Assembly (NCBI GenBank): GCA_050248995.1 | Contig: JBFWRI010000008.1 | Span: forward strand, 4,611 to 68,610 | DNA from: JBFWRI01 sp050248995 | GTDB lineage: Bacteria > Pseudomonadota > Alphaproteobacteria > JAIXQD01 | DNA length: 64,000 nt | Direction: 5' to 3' | Part shown: in pieces, positions 62,076 to 64,000 of the stretch | Position numbering within the stretch: position 1 is the first letter of the stretch | Layout: every line of letters starts with the position of its first letter | Translations under genes and position numbers: made by a program | The notes under the pieces: model-generated | Seen by the model: only the letters and a program-made list of their open reading frames with translations | Database searches by the model: none | Told to the model about the DNA's origin: nothing

Positions 62076-63515
62076 TTAATATCCCGAAGCAATCCGTTCA
62101 ACCAGCTGGCGCACCGTCGGCACGAAGCCGTTGGCATACCAGGGATCGCTGCCAAAGCGATAGGCATTATGGCCGCTGAACATCAGCTGGTTATCAACCT
62201 CATTGCTGTGGCTGATTTTCTGCAAGGTCTTCTGGATGCAGAAGCTGCGCGGATCGGGCGTGCGGCCGGTGGTGTTCTTCACATCATCGTGCTGCGACCA
62301 GTTGCTGAACTGGCAGGCCGACAGGCAGCCCATGCAGGCAATCTGGTCGGCGCGCACTTCGGCGGCTTTCTCGGGTGTTTCAAACACAAAGGTCTGGTCG
62401 GGCGTGCGCAGTGCTTCGGTGAAGCCTTGCGCCAACCATGCCTCGGCGCGGTGCTTGTCTTCGGTGGCCACATAAATCGTGCGGCCAGCGCGGTTGCCCT
62501 TGGCGCCGATTTCCATCGGCGTATCCAGCTCGCCCACCGGCTCCAGCGAATAGGGGATCTGGCGCTCTGAACGTGCGCGCAGGCCCTTGATGAACGGGTT
62601 GTTGACGGCCGACGAATAAAAGCCGGTCGGCGAGAACTTGTTCAGGAACACATCGCCTTCTTTTAGCTGGAGAAGTTTTTGCTTCCACGCGTCGCTGATC
62701 GGGCTTTCCCGAGTCAGCAGCGGGCGAGTGCCGAATTGGAAGCCGATCGGGCCAACCAGTTTGTTTTCCAGCCACTCGGCCCATTCTGAAATATGCCACA
62801 CGCCGCCCGCCATGATGATGGGCACGTTTTCAAGGCCGACCGAGTTCATGAACTCGCGCAAAGCAATCACGCGCGGCAGCGGGCTTTCGGGTTGTTCGGG
62901 GTTTTCGCTGTTCGACAGGCCGTTATGGCCGCCAGCCAACCACGGATCTTCATACACAACGGCGCCCAGCCAGTCGCGGAACTTGGAATAGCTGCGCAGC
63001 CACAGCGCACGGAAGGCGCGTGACGATGATACGATCGGCAGGTAGTTGACGTTAAAGCTGCTGCAGATTTCAGCCAGCTTATAAGGCATGCCCGCGCCGC
63101 AGGTTACGCCCTGGATAAGGCCCTTGGCACCTTCCAGCGCGCCATGCAGGATTTTTTCGGCGCCGCCCATTTCCCACAATACGTTCATGTGCAGGCGGCC
63201 TTCGCCGTTACGGGTTTCGTGCGCCACCTGCGCCTGATGAATAGCGCCCTTGATGCCGTAGGCGATCAACTCGTCATGGCGTTCGCGGCGGGTTTTGCCA
63301 TGATAGATTTGCTCGACAGGGCGTCCGTCGGGGCCCGGATAATCGGCATTTACACCTGAAAACGTGCCAACGCCGCCGGCGGCTGCCCACGCGCCACTGC
63401 TTTCGCCGGTCGAAATCGAGATACCCTTGCCGCCTTCAACCAGCGGCAGCACTTCCTGCGGCTTGCCGCCCGGTGTATTCATTAAAAACGGCTTTAAACC
63501 CTTGAACAATTCCAC
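62076..63515 (-). CDS. Nitronate monooxygenase-like FMN protein
   Basis: 479 residues, TIM-barrel-type. VTCGAGMPYKLAEIC, VVYEDPWLAGGHNGLSN, VPIIMAGGVWHISEW and VGPIGFQFGTRPLLT resemble FMN-binding parts of the nitronate monooxygenase/2-nitropropane dioxygenase family. The C-terminal 120 residues add CMGCLSACQFSNW, a C-x2-C-x3-C cluster that could bind iron-sulfur or zinc, and are not part of the basic family. Cytoplasmic. Substrate not evident; a role in oxidising nitroalkanes is family inference only. Confidence 0.75.
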   Translation of the reverse strand: MELFKGLKPFLMNTPGGKPQEVLPLVEGGKGISISTGESSGAWAAAGGVGTFSGVNADYPGPDGRPVEQIYHGKTRRERHDELIAYGIKGAIHQAQVAHETRNGEGRLHMNVLWEMGGAEKILHGALEGAKGLIQGVTCGAGMPYKLAEICSSFNVNYLPIVSSSRAFRALWLRSYSKFRDWLGAVVYEDPWLAGGHNGLSNSENPEQPESPLPRVIALREFMNSVGLENVPIIMAGGVWHISEWAEWLENKLVGPIGFQFGTRPLLTRESPISDAWKQKLLQLKEGDVFLNKFSPTGFYSSAVNNPFIKGLRARSERQIPYSLEPVGELDTPMEIGAKGNRAGRTIYVATEDKHRAEAWLAQGFTEALRTPDQTFVFETPEKAAEVRADQIACMGCLSACQFSNWSQHDDVKNTTGRTPDPRSFCIQKTLQKISHSNEVDNQLMFSGHNAYRFGSDPWYANGFVPTVRQLVERIASGY

Positions 63516-63623
63516 AGCAAACCCTTTTAGTTCCGTTCACGATTCCGAAGGAATATAGCGGGGTTGCCCGGCCATAGCTAGGGGAAAGGAATTGCCGGAT
63601 AAGCCTGTGAATAAAGGGCGTTA

Positions 63624-63977
63624 CTAGCCTTTTGGCGCTGCTTCTTCTGCGGGTGGCACGCTGGCCGGCGGCGGCGCTGTCTGCGCACGCGGCGGCGGCG
63701 CGGGATGCTTCTCGTCAAAGGCCTGTACGATTTTCTGAAGGCTTTCTGTGCCTTCGGGCGAGATCAGAACTTTCAGTGCGGCTTCCTTGCCATCAGAAAT
63801 ATCACGGGTCAGGTCATCTGTAACCCCGACCTCCTCCATAATTTTTTCCAGTGCCTCAAAAGCCCAGCCCTTGTTTTCATAATCTTCAGATAAAGCGGTC
63901 GTGCACAGAGCAGAAATCTGTTCGGCCCGGGTTTCATGATTTTCAACAAAGGCCGTATATAGGGGGTTATCGGCATC
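63624..63977 (-). CDS. Hypothetical protein, 5' end missing at contig edge
   Basis: Only the last 117 residues are present. The open frame continues into adapter sequence, which contributes the residues V-L-F-R-S at the apparent N-terminus; they are not biological. The real part is helical and acidic (AFEALEKIMEEVGV, LQKIVQAFDEK) with a Pro/Ala tail. No family recognised. Confidence 0.6.
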   Translation of the reverse strand, partial: DADNPLYTAFVENHETRAEQISALCTTALSEDYENKGWAFEALEKIMEEVGVTDDLTRDISDGKEAALKVLISPEGTESLQKIVQAFDEKHPAPPPRAQTAPPPASVPPAEEAAPKG

Positions 63978-64000
63978 AGATCGGAAGAGCACACGTCTGA
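63978..64000. other. Illumina TruSeq adapter sequence (assembly artefact)
   Basis: The last 23 bases, starting AGATCGGAAGAGC and ending ACACGTCTGA, equal the start of the standard Illumina read-1 adapter. They are not genomic, and mark the true end of reliable sequence at 63977. Confidence 0.97.

Overview
The window looks like a moderately GC-rich chromosome segment of an alphaproteobacterium. The evidence is gene content and order: rpsT-dnaA-dnaN-recF-gyrB, smc-dsbA-dciA-mutY, a type-4 uracil-DNA glycosylase near ETF-ubiquinone oxidoreductase, flagellin with FlbT and FlaF, and sites that fit CtrA, NrdR and sigma-54. I cannot place it below class level. The last 23 bases are Illumina adapter sequence, so the right edge is an assembly end and not biology.

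Layout. 1-5.4 kb: a beta-oxidation operon (thiolase, bifunctional hydroxyacyl-CoA dehydrogenase/enoyl-CoA hydratase, acyl-CoA dehydrogenase); its electrons would reach quinone through the ETF-QO at 20-21.6 kb. 5.5-10 kb: unknown genes, including three tandem paralogues. 10-20 kb: chromosome and DNA maintenance (SMC, DsbA-like, DciA, MutY, RNase HII, UDG). 21.7-24.6 kb: two paralogous outer-membrane channel proteins, each followed by an almost identical terminator; one carries stretches resembling a TonB-receptor plug. 24.9-33.6 kb: five large secreted proteins sharing one cysteine-containing module that I do not recognise, four of them preceded by a conserved leader of about 75 bp. 33.7-37.1 kb: class Ia ribonucleotide reductase with a pair of NrdR boxes. 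38-40.5 kb: chorismate mutase, acetyltransferase, ApaG. 41.5-46.4 kb: a flagellar block (FlaG-like protein, flagellin, FlbT, FlaF) with two divergent sigma-54 promoters, then an O-GlcNAc-transferase-like glycosyltransferase. 46.4-56.2 kb: the dnaA-dnaN-recF-gyrB region. 56.3-64 kb: MutM, a glycosyltransferase-like protein, UbiE with hydrolases, a patatin-like protein and a nitronate monooxygenase-like flavoprotein.

Two patterns stand out. First, the secreted module family at 24.9-33.6 kb with its shared leader looks like a co-regulated, undescribed cell-surface system. Second, six paralogous family-3 solute-binding proteins are scattered over 35 kb with no permease or ATPase beside any of them. 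They sit inside housekeeping operons (between dnaN and recF, behind gyrB, ahead of rnhB) and share a cysteine pair that would suit the DsbA-like oxidase. Two near-identical terminators, two long covarying palindromes between convergent genes, and three perfect TTAA-N7-TTAA sites add regulatory structure that the genes alone do not explain.
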